Source of the DNA: Actinokineospora xionganensis
GTDB taxonomy: Bacteria > Actinomycetota > Actinomycetes > Mycobacteriales > Pseudonocardiaceae
DNA length: 64,000 bases
Assembly (NCBI RefSeq): GCF_014323725.1
Contig: NZ_JABVED010000003.1
Location: 186,001 to 250,000, forward strand
Direction: 5' to 3'
The notes under the pieces were generated by a model, which saw only the letters and a list, made by a program, of their open reading frames with translations, did not search any database and was not told the origin of the DNA. Position numbers and translations under genes: made by a program. Of the stretch, positions 35,544 to 46,418 are shown piece after piece. Within the stretch, counting starts at the first letter, position 1; each line of letters opens with the position of its first letter.

Positions 35544-36479
35544 TTATTGGAGGAAGGTGGTGAGCAGTTTGTTGGTGGCGGCGGGAGCTTCCTCGTGCGG
35601 GAAGTGGCCGATTCCGGGCAGGACGTGCTTCTCGGCGCGCGCGCCGAGCCAGCGGGTGGAGGCGTCGCGGGTCCGGGCGAGCACGCAGGGGTCTTCGGCG
35701 CCGTAGAGCTGCAGGACCGGGTGTTCGATCTTGCGCTGCATGGCCTCGACGTAGCGCCTGCCCTCGCTGCGCAGCTGCGACCGCATCGCCCACCGGTAGT
35801 ACTCCAGTGAGCAGTGCGCCGCGCCGGGGACGAGCATGGCCCGCTGGTACTGGTCGACGGCGGCCGAGAAGTCGCGGTGTCCGGTCCACATCGGACCTGA
35901 CCAGGCCTTCATCAGCGTTGCCACGGTGGCCGCGTTGTCGCGGGTGAGCCAGCGTTCCGGCGCCATCGGGACCTGCGCGCGGAACACGTGTCCCACCGCG
36001 CGGGCCTGGTTGTGCCGCTGCCCGCGCAGCGCGGTGCGGCGGATCTCCGTGCGCAGGGCCAGCGGGTGCGGCGCCGACAGCGTGGCGACCGAGTGCACCA
36101 CGCGTGGGTGCAGGGCGGCGACGGTCCAGGCGACCATTCCGCCCCAGCCGTGCCCGACGAGGTGCGCGCGGCTCTCGCCGAGGGACTTGACCAGGCCGGC
36201 GATGTCGCCCGCCAGCGTCCACGCGTCGTACCCGCGCGGTGGTTTGTCGGAATCGCCATAGCCGCGCAGGTCGACCGCGACAGCCCGGTAGCCGGCGTCG
36301 CCCAGGGCGGTCAGCTGGTGGCGCCAAGTCCACCAGAACTGGGCGAACCCGTGCAGGAGCAGGACCAGCGGACCTTCACCGGTCTCGGCGACGTGCAGCC
36401 GGATGCCGTTGGCGTGGATGTCGCGGTGCGACCACGGTCCGTCGACTCGGACGATCGAGGGGGCCGGCCGGGATCGCAC
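35544..36479 (-). CDS. Alpha/beta hydrolase, EphE-like, with altered nucleophile elbow
   Basis: This 311-residue protein has the epoxide-hydrolase-like layout: oxyanion HGFAQFWWTW, DLRGYGDSDKP, a cap region and the acid/base residues in YGAEDPC and GIGHFPHEE. The nucleophile elbow reads LVGHGWGGM, with Gly where epoxide hydrolases have Asp and esterases Ser, so normal catalysis by that residue is not possible. The position next to marP matches ephE (Rv3670). It converges on marP with a 7-bp gap. Confidence 0.8.
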   Translation of the reverse strand: MRSRPAPSIVRVDGPWSHRDIHANGIRLHVAETGEGPLVLLLHGFAQFWWTWRHQLTALGDAGYRAVAVDLRGYGDSDKPPRGYDAWTLAGDIAGLVKSLGESRAHLVGHGWGGMVAWTVAALHPRVVHSVATLSAPHPLALRTEIRRTALRGQRHNQARAVGHVFRAQVPMAPERWLTRDNAATVATLMKAWSGPMWTGHRDFSAAVDQYQRAMLVPGAAHCSLEYYRWAMRSQLRSEGRRYVEAMQRKIEHPVLQLYGAEDPCVLARTRDASTRWLGARAEKHVLPGIGHFPHEEAPAATNKLLTTFLQ

Positions 36480-36502
36480 GGCGCTGCTCAGCGGTCGGCC
36501 GT

Positions 36503-37018
36503 TCAGCGGCGGGCGGGCACGTGCCCGTTGCCGCTGTGCTCACCTCGGTGGGTGAGCGCCGCGGCGGTGTCCTTCATCGAGCTGATCGTCCGCTGCGGGG
36601 CCCGAATCGCGCGAACCTTGCGATAGCCGAGGAAGCCGAACACGCCCGCGAGCGTCAGCATCACGACGAACACGATGCCGAACGCGATCGAGCGGAGCAG
36701 TCCGAGGTCGGCCAGGAGTTCGGCGAGCGCGAAGAACAGGAAGAACGAGCTGTAAAGCAGGATCGTCAGGGCGACGATGAAGAAGATGCTGCCCTTGAGA
36801 CCCTTCTTGATCTCACCGGTGACCTCGGACTTCGCCAGCTCGACCTCGGCGCGCACGAGCGTCGAGAGGTGTGTGGTGGCGTCCTTGACCAGGTTGCCTA
36901 TCGACTGGTCGCCCGCTTCGGCGAAGGCCCGGTCGTCGGCAAGGGGGATCGAGGGCACCTTGGGCAGCCCCGAACCATTGCGGTCTCCGTTTGCGTGCGC
37001 GCTGCTCACGAGCGTCAT
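36503..37018 (-). CDS. Phage-holin-superfamily (Holin-X-like) membrane protein
   Basis: This 171-residue protein has a polar N-terminus, an amphipathic helix (IGNLVKDATTHLSTLVRAEVEL), two close transmembrane helices (SIFFIVALTILLYSSFFLFFALAELL... and FGIVFVVMLTLAGVFGFLGYR) and a basic tail. This matches the actinobacterial putative Holin-X / DUF1469 family. It lies 23 bp upstream of the EphE-like gene on the same strand, as Rv3669-Rv3670 do. The function is unknown; despite the name it is not evidence of prophage. Confidence 0.8.
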   Translation of the reverse strand: MTLVSSAHANGDRNGSGLPKVPSIPLADDRAFAEAGDQSIGNLVKDATTHLSTLVRAEVELAKSEVTGEIKKGLKGSIFFIVALTILLYSSFFLFFALAELLADLGLLRSIAFGIVFVVMLTLAGVFGFLGYRKVRAIRAPQRTISSMKDTAAALTHRGEHSGNGHVPARR

Positions 37019-37066
37019 CGTGCCATGCTCGGTGGAACCAGGCCGACCGGCCGGTAAATCCGGGCC

Positions 37067-38266
37067 TTATTCGGCTTGGTGGGCGCGACTGCGGCGGGCC
37101 AATAGTGCCGCCGCGAACAAAGACGCCGCCGCCGAGGCGACCAGCACCGCGGCTTTGGCGAGTTCGGCGTCGGCCTTGCCCAGGGAAAGCTCCGCTATCA
37201 GCAGGCTGACGGTGAACCCGACTCCGCCCAACATCGCCACCGCGCTGATGTCACGCCAGCCGAGACCGGGCGGCAGCACCGCGAGCTTCGTCCACACCGC
37301 CAGCAGCGACGCCCCGACGATCCCGACGAACTTGCCGACGATGAGGCCGATGATCACCGCGAGGGCCATCCGGTCGGTGTAGAGCTTGCCCAACGCCTCG
37401 CCGTTGACCGGCACACCCGCGGCGAAGAGAGCGAACGCGGGCACCGCGAACCCCGCCGACCACGGCTGCAGCCGGTGTTCGAGCCGCAGGCACGGCGACT
37501 CCTTCTCGAACTTGTCGCGCCGGACCCGGGTCAGCAGGCCCATCGCCACGCCGGCCACGGTCGCGTGGACACCGCTGGAGTGCACCGCGACCCAGATGGC
37601 GACCGCGAGCGGCACGTAGATCGCGTACGCGGTGACTCGCTTGTGCTGCAGGAACCAGTACAACGCGAGAAGCGCCAAGGCGATGCCGAACGCGACGAGG
37701 TCGAACGACGCGGTGAACAGCAGGGCGATGATCAGGATGGCGCCGAGGTCGTCCACCACGGCCAGGCTGAGCAGGAAGATTCGGGCGCTGCTCGGCAACC
37801 CTGACCCGGTCAGCGCCAGCACGCCGAGTGCGAAGGCGATGTCGGTGGCGACGGGGATGGGCCAGACATCGCCTGCCCGAGGGTCTCCCCAAGCGACCGA
37901 TAGCGCTATCACTGCGGGGATGACCATTCCGCCGATAGCGGCTAGAGCGGGCAAGAGCGCTGCCTTGAACCGCGACAGCTCGCCGATCACCAACTCGCGC
38001 TTGAGCTCCAAGCCCACGACGAAGAAGAAGAGAGCGAGCAGTCCGTCTTTCGCCCACGCCCCGACGGTGAGGTTCAAGTGGAGGAAGTGCGGCCCGATCT
38101 CGGTGTCGCGGATAGCCGTGTAGATGCCGGAAGCGGGAGTGTTCGCGAGGATCAAGGCGACCGCGGTGGCCGCGAGGAGCACCAGTCCACCGACGGTCTC
38201 GGTTCGAAGAAACCTTGCGAACTCGGCTACGGCCTTGGGCGCGGCGCTACGACGTCGCTGTGACAC
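37067..38266 (-). CDS. nhaA: Na+/H+ antiporter NhaA
   Basis: This 399-residue, about 12-helix protein starts at GTG 38266 with AAGGAG 6 nt upstream. The paired transport aspartates are in LAVVDDLGAILIIALLF, and WAKDGLLALFFFVVGLELKRE is the family's other hallmark. It exchanges external protons for cytosolic sodium, supporting pH and salt homeostasis. Confidence 0.92.
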   Translation of the reverse strand: MSQRRRSAAPKAVAEFARFLRTETVGGLVLLAATAVALILANTPASGIYTAIRDTEIGPHFLHLNLTVGAWAKDGLLALFFFVVGLELKRELVIGELSRFKAALLPALAAIGGMVIPAVIALSVAWGDPRAGDVWPIPVATDIAFALGVLALTGSGLPSSARIFLLSLAVVDDLGAILIIALLFTASFDLVAFGIALALLALYWFLQHKRVTAYAIYVPLAVAIWVAVHSSGVHATVAGVAMGLLTRVRRDKFEKESPCLRLEHRLQPWSAGFAVPAFALFAAGVPVNGEALGKLYTDRMALAVIIGLIVGKFVGIVGASLLAVWTKLAVLPPGLGWRDISAVAMLGGVGFTVSLLIAELSLGKADAELAKAAVLVASAAASLFAAALLARRSRAHQAE

Positions 38267-38349
38267 GGGTTACTCCTTGGTCGACGGACACCTCCGGCTC
38301 ACGCCGACCAGGCTTCCCGGCACACCATAGACAACCCTATAGGACGATC

Positions 38350-39144
38350 ATGACCAGCGAAAACGCTGACACCGCCCCCTCCTCCGGGCCGTTAGGCGAT
38401 GATGCGCGGGTGCGCACTGACTCGAACAGACACATCGGCGTGTTCCGGGCGATCAAGCTGATGTTCCTGCTGCCCCGGCGGGGCCGCGGCTTCTGGTACA
38501 GCCTGGCGATCGACCTGCTGTGGCCGCTTCTGGCGATCAGCGCCCGACTGCGCTTCCGCGGCGACCTGCCCAAGGAGGGTGGTGTGCTGCTCGCGTCCAA
38601 TCACCTCTCCAACGCCGACCCGGTGACGGTGACCGCGTTCGCGCTCCATGCCGGCCGCATCCCGCGCTTCCTGGCCAAGTCGAGCCTGTGGAAGGTGCCG
38701 GTGATCGGCAGTGTCGTTCGCGGCGGCGGTCATATACCGGTCGAGCGGGAGACAGCGCAGGCCCGTGGCGCCTACCACGGCGCGGTCGAAGCGGTCCGCC
38801 GCGGCGAGTGCGTGCTGTTCTTCCCTGAGGCGGGCTTCTCCGACGACGTCGACCACTGGCCGTCCACGCGCGTGAAGAACGGTGTCGCGCGTGTCGCACT
38901 GGAGACCGGTGCGCCCGTGGTGCCGGTGGTCAACTGGGGCACCCACGCGTTGCTTCCCGCGAAAGCGAGGTTTCCCAAGCTGTTCCCGCGCAAGACAATC
39001 GACATCGTGACGGGTGACCCGGTCGACCTCTCGGACCTCACGGGCACCGACCGTGCGGCTCTCAACGAGGCGACACGGCGGATCATGGCCGCGATCACCG
39101 ACCTGCTCGCGGAACTCCGGAACGAAAGTCCGCCGGTCCGCTAG
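38350..39144 (+). CDS. 1-acyl-sn-glycerol-3-phosphate acyltransferase family
   Basis: ATG 38350 gives 264 residues. Motif I is NHLSNADP (H-x4-D), the second block is HIPVERE and the third is LFFPEAGFSDD, where most PlsC enzymes have FPEGTRS. The catalytic H and D are kept, but the altered third motif means the acyl acceptor may differ from lysophosphatidate. A membrane-associated helix precedes motif I. It is divergent from nhaA with an 83-bp gap. Confidence 0.85.
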   Translation: MTSENADTAPSSGPLGDDARVRTDSNRHIGVFRAIKLMFLLPRRGRGFWYSLAIDLLWPLLAISARLRFRGDLPKEGGVLLASNHLSNADPVTVTAFALHAGRIPRFLAKSSLWKVPVIGSVVRGGGHIPVERETAQARGAYHGAVEAVRRGECVLFFPEAGFSDDVDHWPSTRVKNGVARVALETGAPVVPVVNWGTHALLPAKARFPKLFPRKTIDIVTGDPVDLSDLTGTDRAALNEATRRIMAAITDLLAELRNESPPVR

Positions 39145-39304
39145 GCCCTGCCCTGCGAGTTCGGCACGCGCTATCCGCGCCCGGGCGGCCCCTGGCCGCA
39201 CCGGCGCGAAGCCCAAGTACAACCCGGCACGAGCGGCTTCACGCCGGCGCGCCCAGGAACCCCCCGGATCACGAATCCCGCGCACCGGACTCACAGGACA
39301 GGAC

Positions 39305-40033
39305 CTAGAGGACCGTCACCCCGAACAGGACGCCGATCCAGTAGGTCACCGCCATCGCCAGGCAGCCGACCCCGACGTTCCTGATCACCGCCGCCTTCGC
39401 CTTGGCGCCGCCGAGTCGGGCACTCACCGCCCCGGTGATCACCAAGCCGACCACGACGGCGGCCGCGCATGCCCACACCCGCATGGTCACAGGCGGCAGC
39501 GCGATCGCCAGCAGTGGCAGCAGCGACCCGATGGCGAAGGACACCAGCGACGCCCAGGCCGCCTGCCACGGGCTGGTCAGGTTGTCCGGGTCGATCTGCA
39601 ATTCGGCTTCCGCGTGCGCGCGCAGGGCGTCTTTCTCAGTCAATTCCCGGGCGACTTCGGCGGCCAGTTTCGGCGATAGTCCTTTTTCGACATAGATGCC
39701 CGCGAGTTCCCGTTCCTCGGCTTCGGGCATGTCGGCCAGTTCGCGCTTTTCCTTGAGCAGCAGGGCCCGCTCGGTGTCCCGTTGCGTGCTCACCGACACA
39801 TATTCGCCGCCCGCCATCGAAAGGGAGCCCGCGACCAGGCCCGCGACGCCTGCGATGAGGATCGCGCGGTTGTCCGTTGTCGCGCCCGCGACGCCGACGA
39901 CCAGGCCAGCGGTGGAGATGATCCCGTCGTTGGCGCCCAGCACGCCCGCTCGCAGCCAGTTGAGCCGCTCGCCCACACCGCCCGCGTGCGGTTCGGCCGG
40001 ATGTGGTCCCGGCCGCGCTTCCATTTGTGTCAC
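39305..40033 (-). CDS. VIT/CCC1-family iron or manganese transporter
   Basis: This 242-residue protein has GVLGANDGIISTAGLVVGVAGA as the first helix, SMAGGEYVSVSTQRD as the second, a cytosolic acidic loop (residues 90-145) and three C-terminal helices: the VIT1/DUF125 fold, which moves Fe2+ or Mn2+ out of the cytosol. A candidate IdeR/DtxR box lies about 75 bp upstream. The start may be GTG 40033 or ATG 40024. Confidence 0.88.
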   Translation of the reverse strand: MTQMEARPGPHPAEPHAGGVGERLNWLRAGVLGANDGIISTAGLVVGVAGATTDNRAILIAGVAGLVAGSLSMAGGEYVSVSTQRDTERALLLKEKRELADMPEAEERELAGIYVEKGLSPKLAAEVARELTEKDALRAHAEAELQIDPDNLTSPWQAAWASLVSFAIGSLLPLLAIALPPVTMRVWACAAAVVVGLVITGAVSARLGGAKAKAAVIRNVGVGCLAMAVTYWIGVLFGVTVL

Positions 40034-40106
40034 ACCTCAATGAAAGCACGGCCGGGAATCATTCGGGTAACAGAGGACGGCCTTGATATGAATAGGCAAT
40101 CCTCAT

Positions 40107-40124
40107 TTAAGTAAGGCTTGCCTT

Positions 40125-40125
<1 letters not shown>
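40107..40125. promoter_or_regulatory. Candidate IdeR/DtxR iron box
   Basis: TTAAGTAAGGCTTGCCTTT matches 13 of 19 positions of the IdeR consensus TTAGGTTAGGCTAACCTAA, including the core AGGCT and CCT. It lies upstream of the VIT transporter and at the very end of acs, so iron-dependent control of the transporter is likely. Confidence 0.55.
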
Positions 40126-42104
<1,979 letters not shown>

Positions 42105-42246
42105 GGGACCTGACCTCCTAGGTAGTTGCCTGACAAGGTCGAACCTATAGCGATCCGGGTCACCCCGACAGCCCTTGCGGATAAAGGTTTAGACCAATTT
42201 TCACCGTGTCGCGGGCCACCCCGGACTGCCGGGTACTGTCCGGTAG

Positions 42247-42975
42247 GTGACCGATCCCCTGGCCCCGCTGCTCGCCCTTCCCGGCGTCGAGGACGCCGTG
42301 CGCTCCGCGCGGGACTCGGTCGCCGAAGTGCACCGGCACCCGACCAACCGCCGCGGCTGGCCCGCCACGGCGGCCGAGGCCTCCGTGCGCGCGGCCCGCG
42401 CCTCGGCTGTCCTCGACGGCGGCGACCCGGAGATCCCCGAGATCGGCGATGTCAGCGATCCGATCCTCGCGGGCGCCCTGCGGGTCGCCGAGGCGCTCGG
42501 GCCGCTGCTGCCGACCTGGGAACGCGCTCCGCTTCAGGCGCTGGCGAAGCTGCACCTGCTCGCCGCCGCAGACCTCACCGACAGCGACTCGCTGGGCAGG
42601 CCCAAGCCCGGTGCCGCACCCCGCCTCGACCTGCTTGGCGGGCTGGTCGCGGGCGGGACGAAGGTGCCGGGACCCGTTCTCGCCGCCGTCGTGCACGGCG
42701 AACTGCTCACCCTCGCGCCCTTCGGCACCGCCGATGGCGTGATCGCCCGTGCCGCGGCTCGCTTGACGTCGATCGGCACCGGGATGGACCCGAAGGGCCT
42801 CTCGGTCCCCGAAGTGTCGTTCATGCGCCGTGAGGCCCGCTACCGCGTGGCCGCCGCGGGCTTCGCCACCGGTGAGCCGGAAGCGGTCGGGGCATGGATC
42901 ATCTTCTGCTGCGAAGCCGTCGAGGCGGGTGCGCGCGAGGCGACGAGCATCGCGGACGCATCACTCGCCGAGTAA
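42247..42975 (+). CDS. Fic-like protein with degenerate active site (Rv3662c-like)
   Basis: This 242-residue soluble helical protein starts at GTG 42247. ATAAEASVRAARASAVLDGG resembles the SxxIEG inhibitory helix region of Fic proteins, and HGELLTLAPFGTADGVIARA occupies the place of HxFx(D/E)GNGRxxR but lacks the GNGR residues. It may therefore be an AMPylation-inactive Fic relative. An equivalent conserved hypothetical gene (Rv3662c) lies in the same block of M. tuberculosis. The family assignment is inference. Confidence 0.6.
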   Translation: MTDPLAPLLALPGVEDAVRSARDSVAEVHRHPTNRRGWPATAAEASVRAARASAVLDGGDPEIPEIGDVSDPILAGALRVAEALGPLLPTWERAPLQALAKLHLLAAADLTDSDSLGRPKPGAAPRLDLLGGLVAGGTKVPGPVLAAVVHGELLTLAPFGTADGVIARAAARLTSIGTGMDPKGLSVPEVSFMRREARYRVAAAGFATGEPEAVGAWIIFCCEAVEAGAREATSIADASLAE

Positions 42976-43069
42976 CGTCTACATCGCTCGGTCGTACCAA
43001 TTGCTGTGTTTCGACTCGCACTTGGGCTTTCTTCGGTAACGCGGGGAGCCTTTTTGCGAGGTCCTAGGC

Positions 43070-46000
43070 ATGGGGTTCACTCGACTGGGGCTGATCGTTG
43101 CTGCCGGTGTAGTTGTCACGCCGTACGTCCTCTACCCAGGACTTGATGGCGGCGGCCACGGTGCGGACAGCACCGACCACCACATCGTCCCGGCCGCCGC
43201 GGCGATGGTGCCGGTCGCGCCCGCGCTCGCGCGCGACGGCTGGACCGTCAAAGCCACCAGCGAGCGCCCGGACGCGCGCGCGTCCAACGTGCTCGACGGT
43301 GATCCGTCGACCATCTGGCACAGCGCCGCGGACTCACAGCACTCGATCACCATCGACATGCGACGTACCCAGCGCGTGTCCGGCCTCGCCTACACCCCCC
43401 GGCCCGACGGCGGGAACGGTGCCATCGGCCGCTACGAGGTGCGGCTCAGCACCGACGGCGAGACCTGGTCGGACCCGGTCAGCAAGGGCGTCGCGCTCGA
43501 CGACGCGTCGGTCAAGACCATGAGCTTCGCCGTGAGCGGCGCCCGGTTCGTGCGGCTGACGTCCCTGGCCGAGGCCGGTGACCGCGGCCCGTGGGCCAGC
43601 GCCGCCGAGCTCACGCTGTTCGGCGACCCGGGCGGACCGGTGCCGTCGACGCCGCTGGCCCGCGGCGATCGCACCACGACCGCCGGCGACAAGGCGATCA
43701 CCCTCGACCTGAAGGCGCCGATGGTCGTCACCGGCCTGACCTACCGGCATCCCGGCGCGCGCGTGGGCGAATACCGGGTCTCGGTGTCGACCGATGGGAA
43801 GACCTTCGGCCCGGCCGTGGCCTCCGGCGTGTGGGAGGACGGCGACCGGGTCAAGGACACCGTCTTCGCCGGCCAGGTCACCGGCCGCTTCGTGCGCCTG
43901 AGCTCGGTCACCGGGTCGGTGTCGGAGAAGGCCGAGATCGATCTGGTCGGGCCGGTCCCCGGCGGTGCCGCGCCGCTGAGCCGATACGGCTGGACCGCGA
44001 CCGCGTCCGATGAGGACACTGCGAATCCCGCGGCCAACATGGTCGACGGGCGCCAGGACACGGTGTGGCGAGGGCAGCGAGGACAGAGTTCCAAGCTCTC
44101 GTCGTTCACCGTCGACCTCAGGCGCGAACAGCCGGTGTCCTCGATCGCGCTCGCTCCCCGCAACCCAGGCGGCGTCGCGAACTACTCGGTCGCGGTCAGC
44201 ACCGACGGCACGACCTTCGGCGCGCCCGTCGCGTCGGGCACCTGGTCTGACGACGGGCTGGTCAAGACGGCTGTGCTCAGGGGAACCCCGAACACCCGCT
44301 ACGTTCGGGTGACCTCGACCGCGCAAGCCGTGGAGGGCGCGGAGTTCTACGCCTATGCGGCGATCGACCCGGCGAGCACCGCCCCGCTCGACCGCACCGG
44401 GTGGAGCGCCGTGGCCTCCGACGAGGAAACCGACCCGAGGTACGACGGCCGGGCCGCCCTCGCCATCGATGGCACGGACACGACGATGTGGCACTCGAAG
44501 TGGACCGGCGTGCCCGCGCCGCTGCCGCACTGGATCACCCTCGACATGAAGTCCGCCAAGACGGTCGTGGGCATCCGCGTGCAGCCGCGTGGCGACGGTC
44601 TCTCCGGCTGGAACGGCCGGATCGGGCAGTACCAGCTTCGGGTGAGCAACGACGGAGTCAACTTCGGCGACCCGGTCGCGGCGGGCACTTGGCCCGACAC
44701 CTCCAACCCGCAGATGGCACTGCTCAACTCGGCGGTGTCGGCTCGCTATGTGCGTTTGACGGCCCTCACCGAGGCGGGCAACCGCGGCCCGTGGACGACC
44801 ATCCCGGAGATCAACGTCCTGACCCCGGCGCCCCCGCCGGACAAGAGCAAGGCCGGTTCTTGGTCCGCGGTGAACGGCTACCCGCTGATCCCCGTCGCCA
44901 CCGCCGTGCTGCCCAACAACAAGCTGTTGATGTGGTCGGCCTACCTGCCCGACAACTTCGGCGGGACGCACGGCTACACGCAGACCGCGATCCTCGACCT
45001 GACCACGGGCAACATCTCCAACCGCCGGGTCTCGAACACCGAACACGACATGTTCTGTCCCGGCACCTCGGTGCTGCTCGACGGTCGTGTCCTGGTGACC
45101 GGCGGCAGCGACGACAACAACGCCAGCATCTACAACCCGTTCACCGACACCTGGTCGCGGGCCGGAACGCTGAACGTCCGGCGCGGCTACCAGGGGCAGA
45201 CGACGTTGTCGACGGGCGAGGCGTTCATCGTCGGCGGCTCGTGGAGCGGCGGCGAGGGTGGCAAGACCGCCGAGGTCTACTCACCCGGCCGCAACACCTG
45301 GCGCCTGCTCAGCGGTGTGCCCGCCGAACCGCTGATGACCGCGGACCGTCGAGGTGCGTACCGGGCCGACAACCACGGCTGGTTCTTCGCCGTCAGCGGC
45401 GGCCGGGTGTTCCATGCCGGGCCGAGCAAGCGAATGAACTGGATCGACACCAGCGGCAACGGGTCGATCACCGACGCCGGACCGCGAGGCGACAGCCCGG
45501 ACGCGATGAACGGCAACGCGGTCATGTACGACATCGGGAAGATCCTGGCTGTCGGCGGCTCACCGCAGTACTCCGAGGGCGATGCCATCAACCGCGCGTA
45601 CTCGGTCGACATCAGTTCGGGCACGAGCGCCACGGTCACCCGGGTCGGTGACCTGGCGATCCCGCGCACGTTCGCGAACAGCGTCGTCCTGCCGGACGGC
45701 AAGGTGGTTGTCGTCGGCGGCATGACCTACGGCGTCGGGTTCAGCGACCAGACCGCCACGTACATCCCCGAACTGTGGAACCCGGCCACCGGCCAGTTCA
45801 CCAAGCTCGCTCCCATGGCGGTGCCGCGGACCTATCACAGCGTGGCCAACCTGCTGCCGGACGGAAGAGTCTTCAGCGGCGGTGGCGGTCTCTGCGGGAA
45901 CTGCGCGGTCAACCACCAGGACGGCCAGATCCTCACCCCGCCGTACCTGCTGAACGCGGATGGGTCGCCGAAGCCGCGTCCGACGATCGTCGCCGCGCCC

Positions 46001-46303
46001 GGCGGCGCCACTCTCGGCGGGAAGTTCGCCATCACGACGGACAAGCCCGTCACGGCGTTCTCGTTGATGCGACTCAGCGCGATCACGCACTCGGTGGACA
46101 ACGACCAGCGGCGCATCCCGCTCACACCGGTGTCGGTGGGCGGCAACTCCTACGAGGTGTCCGTGCCCGCCGATCCGGGCGTCGCGCTGCCGGGGTACTA
46201 CATGCTCTTCGCGATGGACGCGAACGGTGTGCCCAGCGTGGCCAAGATGGTGAAGATCAGTGAGCCGTTCGTGGCCCGGGTGGGTTCGCGCGGGGTGGGC
46301 TGA
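43070..46303 (+). CDS. Secreted galactose-oxidase-like protein with discoidin-type modules, copy 1
   Basis: This 1077-residue protein has an N-terminal hydrophobic anchor/signal (MGFTRLGLIVAAGVVVTPYV). Four F5/8C-like modules follow at about 50-185, 190-295 (incomplete), 300-430 and 437-590. A kelch propeller (about 600-985) and a DUF1929 domain (to 1072) complete it. The copper and cofactor residues of galactose oxidase are kept: Cys in DMFCPGTS, Tyr in RRGYQG, Trp in GGSWSGG, Tyr-His in RTYHSV and His in AITHSVDN. A Tyr-Cys radical copper oxidase acting on wall or environmental glycans is expected. It is a tandem duplicate of the next gene. Confidence 0.85.
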   Translation: MGFTRLGLIVAAGVVVTPYVLYPGLDGGGHGADSTDHHIVPAAAAMVPVAPALARDGWTVKATSERPDARASNVLDGDPSTIWHSAADSQHSITIDMRRTQRVSGLAYTPRPDGGNGAIGRYEVRLSTDGETWSDPVSKGVALDDASVKTMSFAVSGARFVRLTSLAEAGDRGPWASAAELTLFGDPGGPVPSTPLARGDRTTTAGDKAITLDLKAPMVVTGLTYRHPGARVGEYRVSVSTDGKTFGPAVASGVWEDGDRVKDTVFAGQVTGRFVRLSSVTGSVSEKAEIDLVGPVPGGAAPLSRYGWTATASDEDTANPAANMVDGRQDTVWRGQRGQSSKLSSFTVDLRREQPVSSIALAPRNPGGVANYSVAVSTDGTTFGAPVASGTWSDDGLVKTAVLRGTPNTRYVRVTSTAQAVEGAEFYAYAAIDPASTAPLDRTGWSAVASDEETDPRYDGRAALAIDGTDTTMWHSKWTGVPAPLPHWITLDMKSAKTVVGIRVQPRGDGLSGWNGRIGQYQLRVSNDGVNFGDPVAAGTWPDTSNPQMALLNSAVSARYVRLTALTEAGNRGPWTTIPEINVLTPAPPPDKSKAGSWSAVNGYPLIPVATAVLPNNKLLMWSAYLPDNFGGTHGYTQTAILDLTTGNISNRRVSNTEHDMFCPGTSVLLDGRVLVTGGSDDNNASIYNPFTDTWSRAGTLNVRRGYQGQTTLSTGEAFIVGGSWSGGEGGKTAEVYSPGRNTWRLLSGVPAEPLMTADRRGAYRADNHGWFFAVSGGRVFHAGPSKRMNWIDTSGNGSITDAGPRGDSPDAMNGNAVMYDIGKILAVGGSPQYSEGDAINRAYSVDISSGTSATVTRVGDLAIPRTFANSVVLPDGKVVVVGGMTYGVGFSDQTATYIPELWNPATGQFTKLAPMAVPRTYHSVANLLPDGRVFSGGGGLCGNCAVNHQDGQILTPPYLLNADGSPKPRPTIVAAPGGATLGGKFAITTDKPVTAFSLMRLSAITHSVDNDQRRIPLTPVSVGGNSYEVSVPADPGVALPGYYMLFAMDANGVPSVAKMVKISEPFVARVGSRGVG

Positions 46304-46418
46304 GCCGAATTACCCGCTGAGTAGCACTCGCAGCTCGCGATCATCCTCGCCACTGTGTCCTAACTCGCAATTCCGTCCACTTTGGTAACACAGCGGGTCG
46401 TTTTTCGGTGTCTTAGCC

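Noticed and set aside
36503-37018. Prophage or lysis cassette suggested by a holin-like protein
   Set aside because: The family is a conserved actinobacterial membrane protein in the crp-marP-ephE block. No endolysin, capsid or integrase gene is near.
42105-42246. Crp binding site upstream of acs
   Set aside because: No TGTGA-N6-TCACA match is convincing by eye. TTTCACCGTGTC is only a half site and near the wrong gene.
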